Shown one piece after another: positions 1-8,589 of a DNA stretch of 43,710 nt. The notes under the pieces were generated by a model. That model was given only the letters and a program-made list of their open reading frames with translations, made no database searches and was not told the DNA's origin. Position 1 is the first letter of the stretch. Each line of letters begins with the position of its first letter. The stretch lies in assembly GCA_023433755.1 (NCBI GenBank), contig JAEYUA010000021.1, positions 1 through 43,710 on the forward strand. Reading direction: 5' to 3'. This DNA is from Bacteroidota bacterium. GTDB taxonomy: Bacteria; Bacteroidota; Bacteroidia; Chitinophagales; Chitinophagaceae. The position numbers were made by a program, and so were the translations under genes.

Positions 1-116
1 GTCCTGATATTACCAAGGTCTGTTACCACAACTGCGCGGATGCTGCCCGAATCGAATTCCTGGGGTACTGGTTTAGGCGCAGGCTTCCTGTTCTTTTTGA
101 AAAAGGAGTTCCACAT
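1..116 (-). CDS. Start of a PP2C-type Ser/Thr phosphatase (partial)
   Basis: Reading leftward from an ATG at 116, 38 codons are open to the window edge. After a basic, Pro-rich start the frame reads AVVVTDLGNIRT, which matches the first beta strand of PP2C phosphatases (usual continuation NNED, carrying a metal-binding Asp). The start lies 2 bp after the stop of the upstream kinase gene, so the two are almost surely co-transcribed and would form a kinase/phosphatase pair. Only the N-terminus is visible, so the metal-site residues cannot be checked. The family call rests on this one motif plus the neighbour. Confidence 0.6.
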   Translation of the reverse strand, partial: MWNSFFKKNRKPAPKPVPQEFDSGSIRAVVVTDLGNIR

Positions 117-118
117 GT

Positions 119-1315
119 TTAATAATTTTTCTTTTTGAGATTTACGGCATAGGAACTGCGCCGGTTATTGAAAACAAAATCCTTTTGTACAAATTCATGG
201 TAACCGTCAGCTCTTAAAATGAAATCGATCCTTTGACCTTCCGTGCCTGATATGGTATAAGGCACCGGGTGAACCGTTCCATCAGGCAATTCGATGGTTG
301 CTCCCGGTATGCCAGGAACATTGATCTGCATCCTGATCTGATGTTTGTCAGCAACAATTACTGAATCCTGTTTGCCATTTGATGTTTCTTCCGGCTTGTC
401 CGGTTTGTTGCCGGTGATATTTGAAAGCAAAAAAACCAGTAGAATGACCCCTGTTAAAGCCCCTCCATAATACAGGAACTTTTTCTCCGGCATTTTAATT
501 TTACCTGTCCAGGTCTGACCCGGTTTTGCTTCTTCCTGTTTTTTATTTCCCAGTAACGCTTCAATTTCCCTTGCCGACATGCGGCTTGCCGGGTTGATCT
601 TCAGTGAGCGGTCCACTATCACCGCCAGCTTATCTGAAATTTGCGGAACCAATATTCTTGGATCTGTGAAATTTGCCTTTACAATTTTCGCTCTCAGGGA
701 AAAAACATTATTAGAATCAAAAGGCATGTGTCCTGTAAGCATTTCATAGGTCATCACACCGAGGCTCCAGATATCCGATTTTTTTTCCACCTGCTGTTGA
801 AACTGTTCCGGTGCCATGTATTCGGTGGTGCCTACCACAAATCCCAGTTGGGTGAGCTTGGGTGTGTATTTATTTTTTGAAATGCCAAAGTCCAGCATCT
901 TCACATTTCCCTCCCTGTCGATCTTGAAATTCTGGGGTTTGATGTCACGGTGAAGAATATCTTTCTGGTGGAGATAGCTCAGTGCTGATGCCACCTGGCT
1001 GATGATCTTTTCCGTTTCTTCATTTCCCAGCCTTCCCTTTCTTGCTATGTATTCATCAAGCGGAAAACCTTCAACGTATTCCATGATGATGCAGGGCTTG
1101 TCGCCGTGATGCAGGTATTCATAAAGTTTAGCGATATGAGGATGGTTGACGGAAGACTGTATATAGGCCTCGTTGCGGAAGCGTTCGGCCATATCCTTCT
1201 GGTGAAGGATTTTAATGGCAGCTACACGATTCAGGCCCGGATGGAAAGCCTTGTACACTTCGCCCATCCCACCCATGCCGATCCTTTCCTGGATCATGTA
1301 GCCGGCCAGTTGCAT
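119..1315 (-). CDS. Transmembrane Ser/Thr protein kinase with a PEGA-like external domain
   Basis: A Hanks-type kinase expected to phosphorylate proteins in the cytoplasm and to sense something outside through its C-terminal part. Visible motifs: the Gly loop GMGGMGEV, the AIK lysine, HRDIKPQN catalytic loop, DFG and APE, in about 260 residues. A juxtamembrane stretch and one membrane segment (LTGVILLVFLLSNI) follow, then about 85 residues ending in a PEGA-like beta domain (PGIPGATIELPDGT). I chose the ATG at 1315; a GTG at 1330 would add five residues. It sits between an FHA-protease gene upstream and a PP2C gene 2 bp downstream, a complete write-read-erase set. The canonical RD motif suggests activation-loop phosphorylation. 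Confidence 0.92.
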   Translation of the reverse strand: MQLAGYMIQERIGMGGMGEVYKAFHPGLNRVAAIKILHQKDMAERFRNEAYIQSSVNHPHIAKLYEYLHHGDKPCIIMEYVEGFPLDEYIARKGRLGNEETEKIISQVASALSYLHQKDILHRDIKPQNFKIDREGNVKMLDFGISKNKYTPKLTQLGFVVGTTEYMAPEQFQQQVEKKSDIWSLGVMTYEMLTGHMPFDSNNVFSLRAKIVKANFTDPRILVPQISDKLAVIVDRSLKINPASRMSAREIEALLGNKKQEEAKPGQTWTGKIKMPEKKFLYYGGALTGVILLVFLLSNITGNKPDKPEETSNGKQDSVIVADKHQIRMQINVPGIPGATIELPDGTVHPVPYTISGTEGQRIDFILRADGYHEFVQKDFVFNNRRSSYAVNLKKKNY

Positions 1316-1378
1316 GTGTTGAATACCCACGGTAGTTACTTTGAATGATTTACCAATAGTTCAACCTGCGAGTATGAA

Positions 1379-3076
1379 TCAATCAACTTTGTTAATGGAT
1401 AATAATTCAAGGGCATACTTGATTGGAATGGCAAAAGAAATCTGTGCGGAACCATCTGGCGCACCGCCACCTGCATAGTAAATTCCAATCACATAACCTT
1501 CGTCATCAAACATAGGTCCACCACTGTTGCCGGCGCCTGTTGCATTGATGGTAAGCTGGTAGGAATCACCGAAGCCACTCCAACGGTCCTTTTTCTCATT
1601 GGTACCCGGAATAATTCTGCCGATGGAACCAGGAGTTACAGTAGGTGTAGGTACGGTGAGATAATGTGTTTCCCTGTTGAATGGGTCGTGTGATTTGCTT
1701 GCACTAACCACTACCGGTGCAACACCAGGATAGCCCATTACAGTTACAGCCTGGCCAGGTTTGATTTCGCCGTAATTATCTCTTGTTTTTACAGGAGAAA
1801 GCGGCTGGCCGATGTCGAGTTTCATTACCGCCACATCATGTGTTTGTGAAGGCTGCACGCTGGTAATCTTGCGGCGCATGGTAGTACCCGAGAAGATCAC
1901 GTCAATGTAAGCATTATCGCCTCTTACCGCACCAACACTTACCGGTCTGCCTCCCACCATTTTGGTATTGGATGGAACCCATCCTGCTACATCCTGGTAT
2001 TGAACATTATAATTTTCTTCAAAAACAAAATTGCCATTCTGGTCACGGCCTTTCACCAGTACCCCTGGGAAGGCATGCTGGGCAAAATTCCATCTTGTCT
2101 GCCAGCCTGCTGCCACGTGACGGTTGGTAACAATGAAACCATCAGTGATTACGAAACCGGAACCGGAAGCACCGAGTACAGCGATGGGCAGACTTGGATT
2201 ATTTTCACCAATTGCTTTTTTAGTATCCAGGTATGGCTCGATCTGGCCCTGGGGATTCATCACATACATGGCCACGGGGAATTGTTGACCAGGTAAAAAA
2301 GTATAACGGTGATGTAATTCTTCATTGGATACATTATCCTTCAGGTGCCATGAGAATTCCACAGCCACCACTTTGCTGTCATTTTCTGTAGCAATATCAG
2401 CAGGGGTCTTTTTATTGGCGATTCTTGGATCGGTTACAACAATGCTGTCACCCTTTACCTGCACGATCTCGGTTTTGTTGGAGAACAGTTGATCCCTGAA
2501 AGCAAAACCTGCCACACCGGCGATCACTACCAGGCTTCCCAGCACGATAGCGAGTTTGTTGGATGATTTTTTTCTTTCAGCCACCAGCATTCTTTCAACA
2601 GTTTGTTTACCTAAACCGGTTTTAACGGTTTCAGCAGGTACCATCTGCGGAGCTGGAATCACTTCTGATATGCTTGTTGGTTTGATGCTTGTTGGAATCT
2701 CAACCACCCTTGTGGCTTGCATCATGTCCTGTGGACGAGGGTATATATCGAAACTAAAAACGGGACCATTATTGCCAAGCTGTACTTCATCTCCTACATT
2801 CAGTCTTTGCGAACCTTTCACTCTTTGTTTGTTCACAAAAATGCCATTGCGGCTGTTGTTATCCACCACTTCAAAAATGAGTGGTTCATTGGTGAGGCGG
2901 GATATCTTTCCATGTTCGCGGCTCACTACCACATCCTGTTCAGGATCGAACTGGATGTCGCTGGAAGCGGTGCGGCCGATGGTGAGTTCAGATTTACTGA
3001 AATCAAATTCTTCCACCTGGTTGGCTTTGCTGCCGGATATGTGTTTGATCACATACCTTTCAATTGTGCTGTTCAT
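1379..3076 (-). CDS. FHA domain-trypsin-like membrane serine protease
   Basis: 565 residues. The N-terminal 100 residues are an FHA phosphothreonine-binding domain with the binding residues in place (GR at 34-35, SREH at 52-55, NNSRNG at 73-78). A membrane segment lies at about 174-193. The C-terminal half is a trypsin-fold protease of the HtrA/DegP type with catalytic His320 (TNRH), Asp414 (THDVAV) and Ser518 (GNSGGP). No PDZ domain is visible. The arrangement places FHA in the cytoplasm and the protease outside, so binding of a phosphorylated partner could control proteolysis across the membrane; that is inference. It is first in a leftward group with a kinase and a phosphatase. Confidence 0.9.
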   Translation of the reverse strand: MNSTIERYVIKHISGSKANQVEEFDFSKSELTIGRTASSDIQFDPEQDVVVSREHGKISRLTNEPLIFEVVDNNSRNGIFVNKQRVKGSQRLNVGDEVQLGNNGPVFSFDIYPRPQDMMQATRVVEIPTSIKPTSISEVIPAPQMVPAETVKTGLGKQTVERMLVAERKKSSNKLAIVLGSLVVIAGVAGFAFRDQLFSNKTEIVQVKGDSIVVTDPRIANKKTPADIATENDSKVVAVEFSWHLKDNVSNEELHHRYTFLPGQQFPVAMYVMNPQGQIEPYLDTKKAIGENNPSLPIAVLGASGSGFVITDGFIVTNRHVAAGWQTRWNFAQHAFPGVLVKGRDQNGNFVFEENYNVQYQDVAGWVPSNTKMVGGRPVSVGAVRGDNAYIDVIFSGTTMRRKITSVQPSQTHDVAVMKLDIGQPLSPVKTRDNYGEIKPGQAVTVMGYPGVAPVVVSASKSHDPFNRETHYLTVPTPTVTPGSIGRIIPGTNEKKDRWSGFGDSYQLTINATGAGNSGGPMFDDEGYVIGIYYAGGGAPDGSAQISFAIPIKYALELLSINKVD

Positions 3077-3160
3077 GTTTTTTGTTTTGATGTGAGTTAA
3101 ATGTTTGAATGAAGGGTGGATAGTGGTTTTCAGAGGGCGGTAAAGGGGGGAATAAGCTAT

Positions 3161-3188
3161 TAGCTATTGGCCATTGGCCATTAGCTTC
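3161..3188. repeat. Heptamer tandem array, TGGCCAT type
   Basis: Four 7-bp units: TAGCTAT, TGGCCAT, TGGCCAT, TAGCTTC. The same unit on the opposite strand recurs at 26217, 26804 and 43535. It lies about 85 bp upstream of the FHA-protease start and does not touch a gene. Confidence 0.7.
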
Positions 3189-3324
3189 CGGGCAGTTTAC
3201 GTATTTGAAAATGCAGCCGTTTTAGTTTGTTACCCTGGACCGGTTACCTGTTTGAAATAGCCGGTTCTGGTATACATCGGGAGAAAAGAAAAATGTCACC
3301 AGGGGAAGGGAAATTATTTTGGAA

Positions 3325-3373
3325 GTCAGAAATCAGTAGTCAGTAGTCAAGTTCAAAGTTGAAAGTTCAAAGC
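3325..3373. repeat. Heptamer tandem array, GTCAGTA/TCAAAGT type
   Basis: Seven degenerate 7-bp units running from GTCAGAA through GTCAGTA and GTCAAGT to TCAAAGT and TCAAAGC. The unit changes stepwise along the array while the 7-bp phase is kept. Confidence 0.65.
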
Positions 3374-3450
3374 CAGAGTCATGAGAGATGGATGTGAACT
3401 ATTTTATTCTGAAGTGGGCTCCGCGTGTGCTTAAGTATTTAGGATTTTTA

Positions 3451-3549
3451 GCCGGAAAGGCGGGACGGCAAGTAGAGATTAAAATTTTGTTTTTCCTAAA
3501 GAATCTTATAACAGGGAGACACTACTTACCGTCTTACCGCCTTCCCGGC
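3451..3549. repeat. Palindromic intergenic element
   Basis: The left arm begins GCCGGAAAGGCGGGACGGCA and the right arm is its near-complement, ending CGCCTTCCCGGC, separated by about 46 bp of AT-rich DNA. Related copies lie at 17981, 18179, 18458, 31204 and 35231. Confidence 0.75.
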
Positions 3550-3792
3550 CTTCTTCTTTATTAATTAAAGGAAACTCAGCAGTAGTGGCGGCTAAAAGCC
3601 AATGGCCCTCCCCAACCCTCCCCACTTGCAAAACCCGGAAACTTTTCCGACCTTGTTCCCGCATCCATGCAACTATTCAGTCCACTCCTTTGTCTAACCT
3701 ACTGAATCCCCTCCTCTCGAAAAATCGGAAAAAATCCCACTATTCATCAGTAATTGATATTGAAAAGCCGTTCACCCTTTTTTTGATATCAG

Positions 3793-4020
3793 ATGAACCA
3801 CATTTTAGAATTTTCCGGCGCCCTCCTTTATTTCGTGCTTAGCATCGTACTGTCACCCCTTTTTATTTTGCTGCATCTTTTTCTCATGACCTATGCGGGC
3901 ATGAAACAGGTACCCGTGCTTTATAACCGGGTACAGCATGAAATAAAAAGAAGGCAATATCGCATGCCTTCTTTCGAATTATTTTCAGAAAGGAAATGGT
4001 TTAGCTGGAAGATCCGCTGA
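3793..4020 (+). CDS. Possible small membrane protein (75 aa)
   Basis: An open frame with a strongly hydrophobic first half (GALLYFVLSIVLSPLFILL, continuing to about residue 33) and a basic second half. It ends at the base just before the stop of the convergent RRM gene, with no gap, which is typical of compact real genes. No family is recognised and it starts within repeat-rich DNA. The hydrophobic-then-basic pattern favours a real small membrane protein, but there is no independent support. Confidence 0.4.
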   Translation: MNHILEFSGALLYFVLSIVLSPLFILLHLFLMTYAGMKQVPVLYNRVQHEIKRRQYRMPSFELFSERKWFSWKIR

Positions 4021-4410
4021 TCAGTAGCGCCTTCCGCCACCGCCGCCGCTATATCCGCCTCCTCCACCACCACCACGGTAGCCTCCACCGCCGCCCTGGC
4101 CGCCGCGATACCCGCCGCCACCGCCGCCGCCACGGTAACCACCACCGCCACCAGATCCGCCGCTGCCGCCTCTTTCATCGGCCTCTTTCACCACCAGTGG
4201 TTTTTTGCCAAGGGAAATATCATTCAGGCCATCAATTGCTTCACGGGCCTCTTCCTCATTAGGCATGTCAACAAACGCAAAGCCCCTGCTTTTGCCGGTT
4301 TCTTTATCAATAGCAACTTTGGCCGACGCGATCGTGCCAAATTTTTCGAAGATCTCCACCAGTTCATCATCAAAAAGATCATAAGGGAGACCGGCAACAA
4401 AAAGTTTCAT
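4021..4410 (-). CDS. RRM RNA-binding protein with Gly-rich tail
   Basis: A single RNA recognition motif of about 80 residues followed by a tail of about 50 residues rich in Gly, Tyr and Arg. RNP2 is LFVAGL (residues 3-8) and RNP1 is KSRGFAFV (40-47); both carry the aromatic residues that stack on RNA bases. Proteins of this build are common in Bacteroidota and Cyanobacteria and are often cold-induced or abundant, acting as RNA chaperones or post-transcriptional regulators. I chose the ATG at 4410 because the first beta strand starts at once; the frame extends nine residues further upstream to 4437. It is divergent from the beta-barrel gene at 4618. A short inverted repeat (GAAGTT...AACTTC, about 4443-4463) lies just upstream. 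Confidence 0.9.
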   Translation of the reverse strand: MKLFVAGLPYDLFDDELVEIFEKFGTIASAKVAIDKETGKSRGFAFVDMPNEEEAREAIDGLNDISLGKKPLVVKEADERGGSGGSGGGGGYRGGGGGGGYRGGQGGGGGYRGGGGGGGYSGGGGGRRY

Positions 4411-4617
4411 ATAAATGATTGTTTGGTAAAAGTACAAAGTTTGAAGTTGCGCGCTGAAACTTCAGTTACGCAGTTTTGCTTTCTACGGGGGTGCATTTGC
4501 CATGTAAAAAACATTCCATTTTTCATATTCGCAAATTATTCATCAATTCTTTTCTGCCGCTGAAAGAAAATACGCCGTAGCGATCGGGTGATTACAATAT
4601 TTTTCGAGCCGGATCAT

Positions 4618-7017
4618 ATGAAATATATTTTATCATTCCTCATTGTCATGGCGCTAAGCGCAGGCAGTTTCGCACAAGACCCAACAAGCCTGCAACTCAT
4701 AATCGTCAACCAGTTCAAAGAACCCCTGCCGAGGGCTTCAGTGGAAATTCTTAACCGCGACAGCGCCCTGCTGCGTATTGAAAGCTCCGATGAAAAAGGC
4801 CAGTGCCTCATCTCCAACTTGCCCGCGGCTTACCTTTTAAGAGTAAGCCATACAGGCTATGCACCGGCATTTGCCCTGGTAGACCGGTCCACAAATTCCC
4901 AAACCATCATCTTGCAGCCATCCGCTGCTGTAATGGGAAATGTGACCGTGGCAGCCCGCAGGCCACTGGTGGAATTCAAACCAGGTAAAACTATCGTGAA
5001 TCCCGATGCCAGCATCAGCAATGCCGGAACCAGCATCCTGGAAGCACTGGAGAAAATGCCCGGTGTTACCGTAGACAGGGATGGGAATATTTCTCTCAAA
5101 GGAAAAGCAGGTGTTACCATCATGATAGATGGCAAGCCTACCTATCTCGACCCGGCACAACTTGCTTCCCTCCTCCAGGGCATGAACACTTCCCAGGTAA
5201 ACCAGGTGGAGATCATGGAAAACCCACCAACCCGCTACGACGCCGCCGGTAATGCAGGGGTGATCAACATACGCCTGAAAAAAAACCTGCAGCGGGGATT
5301 CAACGGAAGCATCAGCTCCACCTACGGCCAGGGTTTTTATGATAAGAATAACCACAACCTGCAACTCAACCTGAGAAGCGGCAAATGGAATGTGTTTGCT
5401 AATTACAGTACCAATTTCAGTGGTTATTTCACCCGCATCTATGCGCTTCGCCGGTATTTTGAAAATGACGGAAGCCTCAACCGGCAACTGGAACAAAACA
5501 GTTTTCTCAATGGCCGTCAAAAAATCCATAACCTGAGGACCGGTGTTGACCTGGCCATCAATAATAAAACCTCCATTGGCGCCGCCTTCAGCGGATTATT
5601 GTTTGAAAGAAAAGGAAAAGGCAACAGCCTGGCTGGTTGGATGAGCGCCGCCGGGCAAACGGATTCAGTGATCAGGACACTGAGCAACACTTTGATGAAC
5701 TGGAGAAATGCGGGAATGAATCTGAATTTCAAACATGTTTTTTCTTCCGGTCGTGAATGGACGGCTGACCTGGATCTCATTGGCTACCGCATTGATAATT
5801 CCCAGGTTTTTGACAATTACCTGCAGCTACCGGGGTATTACCGTGAATCAACCCGGGCTGAAATACCAAGTGAGATCAATATTATATCTGCCAAAACAGA
5901 CTATGTACACCAGGTGCGAAAAACCAGGCTGGAAACGGGCTGGAAAACCTCGCGCATCACTACCGATAATCTAGCTGATTACGAATTGCTGGATAACGGT
6001 AACTGGCAACCGGATCTTGGCAAGAGCAATCATTTTCTTTATGAAGAATTCATTCATGCGCTCTATGGATCGGCTGAGACCAAATCAGGAAAATGGTCAA
6101 TCCAGGGTGGCCTGCGTTATGAAATGACCAGCTATAAAGCCAACCAACTGGGCAATGCTATTGTGAAGGATTCTTCTTTTTCCCGCAAATATAACAGCCT
6201 CTTCCCTTCTTTGATGGCCAGCGTGGAACTGGATTCATCCAACCAGCTATCGTTCAGTGCGGGCAGGCGCATCGACCGGCCGGCCTTCCAGAAACTCAAT
6301 CCTTTTTTATTTATCATCAACAAATACACTTACCAGGTGGGCAATCCTTATTACCGGCCACAGTTCACCTGGAATTTTGAACTCACACACATGTTCAAAC
6401 AATTGCTGGTAACAGGTATTAGCTATAGCACTACCAACGATTATTTCAGCCAGGTATTCCCCGTGGACGATAATGGAATTGTTTTGTATACAGAAGGCAA
6501 CCTCGGCAGGTTGCAGAATTTTGGGCTCAGCCTTGGTCTGCAATTATCACCCACCAATTGGTGGTCAGTGAATACGCAGGCCGTTCTGAATCATAAAAAA
6601 ATGGAAGGTGTGATTGACCGACCTTATACAGCAAAGATCACCCAGCTCCATCTCAACATGAATAACCAGTTCCGGTTTGGAAAGGGCTGGTCAGCCGAAC
6701 TTTCTGGATTTTATACTTCAAGGAGCCAGCATGACATCCAGGAAATTGTTGATCCTGCCGGACAGGTAAGCCTGGGAATCGGGAAAACAATTCTGAAAAA
6801 TAAAGGAACCATCAGGTTCGCGGCAAGAGACCTGTTCTACACCCAGTGGATGAAAGGGAATACCGAATTCACCGATGCAGATGAATATTTCAAACTTACC
6901 CGCGATACCAGGGTGGGAACCATTTCTTTTGTGTACCGATTCGGGAAAGCATTCAAGTCGGCCAGGCGCTCACAGGGAGCAGCAAAAGAAGAAATAGAAA
7001 GGGTCGGCAACGGGTAA
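4618..7017 (+). CDS. Outer-membrane beta-barrel protein, TonB-receptor-like (paralogue 1)
   Basis: 799 residues with a signal peptide (MKYILSFLIVMALSAGSFAQ), an N-terminal carboxypeptidase-regulatory-like beta-sandwich (about 20-100), a plug-like domain (containing RRPLVE, VDRDGNIS, KGKAGVTIMIDGK, NAGVINI) and a long C-terminal barrel rich in alternating aromatic residues. This is the Bacteroidota outer-membrane beta-barrel family related to TonB-dependent receptors; no clear TonB box is visible. Substrate unknown. The ATG at 4618 is preferred over a GTG at 4588 because the signal peptide begins there. The 18762-21248 gene is a clear paralogue. Its stop is 5 bp from the end of the convergent small gene at 7023. 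Confidence 0.88.
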   Translation: MKYILSFLIVMALSAGSFAQDPTSLQLIIVNQFKEPLPRASVEILNRDSALLRIESSDEKGQCLISNLPAAYLLRVSHTGYAPAFALVDRSTNSQTIILQPSAAVMGNVTVAARRPLVEFKPGKTIVNPDASISNAGTSILEALEKMPGVTVDRDGNISLKGKAGVTIMIDGKPTYLDPAQLASLLQGMNTSQVNQVEIMENPPTRYDAAGNAGVINIRLKKNLQRGFNGSISSTYGQGFYDKNNHNLQLNLRSGKWNVFANYSTNFSGYFTRIYALRRYFENDGSLNRQLEQNSFLNGRQKIHNLRTGVDLAINNKTSIGAAFSGLLFERKGKGNSLAGWMSAAGQTDSVIRTLSNTLMNWRNAGMNLNFKHVFSSGREWTADLDLIGYRIDNSQVFDNYLQLPGYYRESTRAEIPSEINIISAKTDYVHQVRKTRLETGWKTSRITTDNLADYELLDNGNWQPDLGKSNHFLYEEFIHALYGSAETKSGKWSIQGGLRYEMTSYKANQLGNAIVKDSSFSRKYNSLFPSLMASVELDSSNQLSFSAGRRIDRPAFQKLNPFLFIINKYTYQVGNPYYRPQFTWNFELTHMFKQLLVTGISYSTTNDYFSQVFPVDDNGIVLYTEGNLGRLQNFGLSLGLQLSPTNWWSVNTQAVLNHKKMEGVIDRPYTAKITQLHLNMNNQFRFGKGWSAELSGFYTSRSQHDIQEIVDPAGQVSLGIGKTILKNKGTIRFAARDLFYTQWMKGNTEFTDADEYFKLTRDTRVGTISFVYRFGKAFKSARRSQGAAKEEIERVGNG

Positions 7018-7022
7018 ATCAA

Positions 7023-7226
7023 TTACCTGAATTCTTTCCAGAGTTCGTAAAGCTGGTCATCATCCTCTTCAGAAGAAATATCATCTTCCGCGATGGCAAG
7101 GGAGTCTTCAGTTGATTCAGAACTGGGGAATAATTCAACCAGCCTGCCATTGTAGAGACTGTAATACTTCATATAATGCTGGTGAAGAAATTCCATGAAA
7201 CGGGGGAGCTTGGTAAGGGTGATCAT
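7023..7226 (-). CDS. Small acidic protein of unknown function (67 aa)
   Basis: Not recognised. The N-terminal half is basic and aromatic (FMEFLHQHYMKYYSLYNGR) and the C-terminal third is very acidic (DDISSEEDDDQLYELW). It is last in a leftward run of four small genes (8216 to 7023) and 58 bp downstream of a secreted protein gene. It ends just short of the convergent beta-barrel gene. Ordered composition and tight placement suggest a real gene. Confidence 0.5.
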   Translation of the reverse strand: MITLTKLPRFMEFLHQHYMKYYSLYNGRLVELFPSSESTEDSLAIAEDDISSEEDDDQLYELWKEFR

Positions 7227-7284
7227 GTGCAGGTGTTTATATCAAGAGGCATCCCTGCGCGAAATAGCTGATGTCCTTTTAACC

Positions 7285-7815
7285 TTAACGGTTGCCCTGA
7301 CGGGATCTTTGACTGCTGACCAGGTCAAGCCCCAGCGCATTGCCCCACATACCGTTGCCCGCGTAAGTACTTTTACCATTGGCGTGAGAAAGGCCGATGC
7401 TACCCATGGTACCGGTACTGCTTCCCGTTGCTACAGTTCCCATACCGGTGAGACCGCCATGAGAAGTTGTGCTGACCGGGAAGACCCTGAGCTTTCCATT
7501 TGCAAAACCATAGGCTCCTTTTGGCATGCCCAGTAATTCCACATTCTTCACCGGGGGATCAATTCCTTTTGCGCGGTTATTCATGATGACGATAAATGGA
7601 TCGCTGATGCGGAGTGATAATTGTTCTGCTTCCGCAACATCAAAGGCATTATAGCTGCTTTCACTGGTAAGGATTATTGATTCGGGAGCCTGGCTGACAG
7701 GCGCAGGTGAAACTGCTGATTTTGAGCCAGATTGTTTTTCCCTTGATTTCTGAACCTGGGCATTTGCAGAGGTCAGAATCAAAAACAATATCATACACAT
7801 CCAGGTCTGTTTCAT
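7285..7815 (-). CDS. Secreted protein of unknown function
   Basis: About 176 residues with a clear signal peptide (KQTWMCMILFLILTSANAQ). The mature part begins with a Ser/Pro/Gln-rich linker, then a segment with alternating hydrophobics (LSLRISDPFIVIMNNRAKGI), then a Gly/Ser/Thr-rich C-terminus (about 120-170). No family is recognised. The start is the ATG at 7815; a GTG at 7821 would add two residues. Probably periplasmic or surface-located, co-transcribed with its small neighbours. Confidence 0.65.
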   Translation of the reverse strand: MKQTWMCMILFLILTSANAQVQKSREKQSGSKSAVSPAPVSQAPESIILTSESSYNAFDVAEAEQLSLRISDPFIVIMNNRAKGIDPPVKNVELLGMPKGAYGFANGKLRVFPVSTTSHGGLTGMGTVATGSSTGTMGSIGLSHANGKSTYAGNGMWGNALGLDLVSSQRSRQGNR

Positions 7816-7857
7816 AGCCACACATTTTATGAGATAATAAAAATGAACTTCTTCATC

Positions 7858-8058
7858 TCACCAGATGTACAACTCACCATCCTTTGATTTGCCGATCTGT
7901 TCGAACTCCAGTTCACGAATGTATTGAAGTAATTCCCTGCTGATGTTACCCGAACATTTTTCGAGCAATTCTTTCTTGGTAAGATCATCGCCTTCGGTCA
8001 CATAATCCTTCAGCTCACTGTAATCAATATGAAGGGCCGGAGAAAATTTATATTTCAT
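7858..8058 (-). CDS. Small protein of unknown function (66 aa)
   Basis: The open frame extends to 8115, but I place the start at 8058 (MKYKFSPALHIDYSELKDY). A Shine-Dalgarno-like GGAAGG lies about 7 nt upstream of this ATG, and the longer form would overlap the end of the small gene at 8070-8216. The product is mixed helical and acidic (LTKKELLEKCSG, ELLQYIRELEFEQIG) with no membrane segment. No family is recognised. Confidence 0.6.
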   Translation of the reverse strand: MKYKFSPALHIDYSELKDYVTEGDDLTKKELLEKCSGNISRELLQYIRELEFEQIGKSKDGELYIW

Positions 8059-8069
8059 TTGATGCCTTC

Positions 8070-8216
8070 CTAATTTTTCCAGAGGTTGACCGTTGTGGTA
8101 TTCTGCCTTTCCCATACCAGGGCGGATGTTTGTCCGGGCTTTACTGAACGTACCAGCACAGGACCTTTCTGAATGATCCTTCTCTTTCTTTTTTCATTGG
8201 TATTCTGACTACGCAT
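8070..8216 (-). CDS. Possible 48-residue basic protein
   Basis: A short frame beginning MRSQNTNEKRKRRIIQKG and ending TTTVNLWKN. It stops 11 bp before the start of the next gene, and its final bases form that gene's Shine-Dalgarno-like site, so the two could be translationally linked. The N-terminus has a basic cluster (KRKRR). No family recognised; the call rests on placement and the coherent junction. Confidence 0.42.
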   Translation of the reverse strand: MRSQNTNEKRKRRIIQKGPVLVRSVKPGQTSALVWERQNTTTVNLWKN

Positions 8217-8589
8217 TTCCATAAAATCACATTTTCCAGATTAAGATTTGAAAACCGTGCCAAAATGTTTATTTGGTGGATATCCATCCAGGTGGTTCTG
8301 AGCTTTTACATATCATGAAATTTTTGCCGGGTGGTAAAACGGTAAGTAAAGCCAGAGATAATAGGGATTGTTTATTGGCACGAGTAATAAAAACTCCCTG
8401 GAATCAGTAGTAAACTCCTGTACAATTCCTGCTCCACAATCAGGGTAAAAATTCCGCAAAATCCTGCCTGGCTTATTAAAATAAACTTAATAATCGACAT
8501 CGGTATATGATAACCGCCGGCTAAACGTTGATTCCTTTATCAAGTCCATTAATGCAATTCCTTTAAATTTACTTTCAACATACCACTGC
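8217..8589. other. Intergenic region upstream of the wall-growth operon
   Basis: 373 bp between the leftward small genes and the rightward operon. It holds half of a palindromic element (8326-8350, beginning GCCGGGTGGTAAAACGGTAA) with no matching right arm, and AT-rich DNA. The operon promoter should lie here. I found no convincing pair of Bacteroidota -33/-7 elements. Confidence 0.5.

Larger units (their letters stand above)
3077..3792. other. Repeat-rich intergenic region
   Basis: About 700 bp with no convincing gene. It holds two heptamer arrays (3161-3188 and 3325-3373), one palindromic element (3451-3549) and pyrimidine-rich DNA near 3600-3720. Short open frames here run through the repeats and look non-coding. 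The promoter of the leftward signalling group should lie near 3077-3160, but I could not identify it. Confidence 0.6.

Noticed and set aside
3585..3842. An 85-codon rightward frame
   Set aside because: It is rich in Ser, Pro and Arg with no ordered segments, crosses repeat-rich DNA and overlaps the better small membrane frame.
3921..4178. An Ala/Val-rich frame on the minus strand
   Set aside because: It is the shifted frame of the Gly-rich repeat region of the RRM gene; its composition follows from GGC/GCC repeats.
4443..4463. A GAAGTT...AACTTC inverted repeat upstream of the RRM gene as an operator
   Set aside because: The 6-bp arms are short and no matching site or regulator is seen, so it is noted only in the gene entry.
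4837..5529. A long minus-strand frame inside the beta-barrel gene
   Set aside because: It is the antisense shadow of a well-supported gene.
8564..8571. TAAATTTA as a Bacteroidota -7 promoter element for the wall operon
   Set aside because: It lacks a TTG -33 element at the right spacing and would leave a very short leader.
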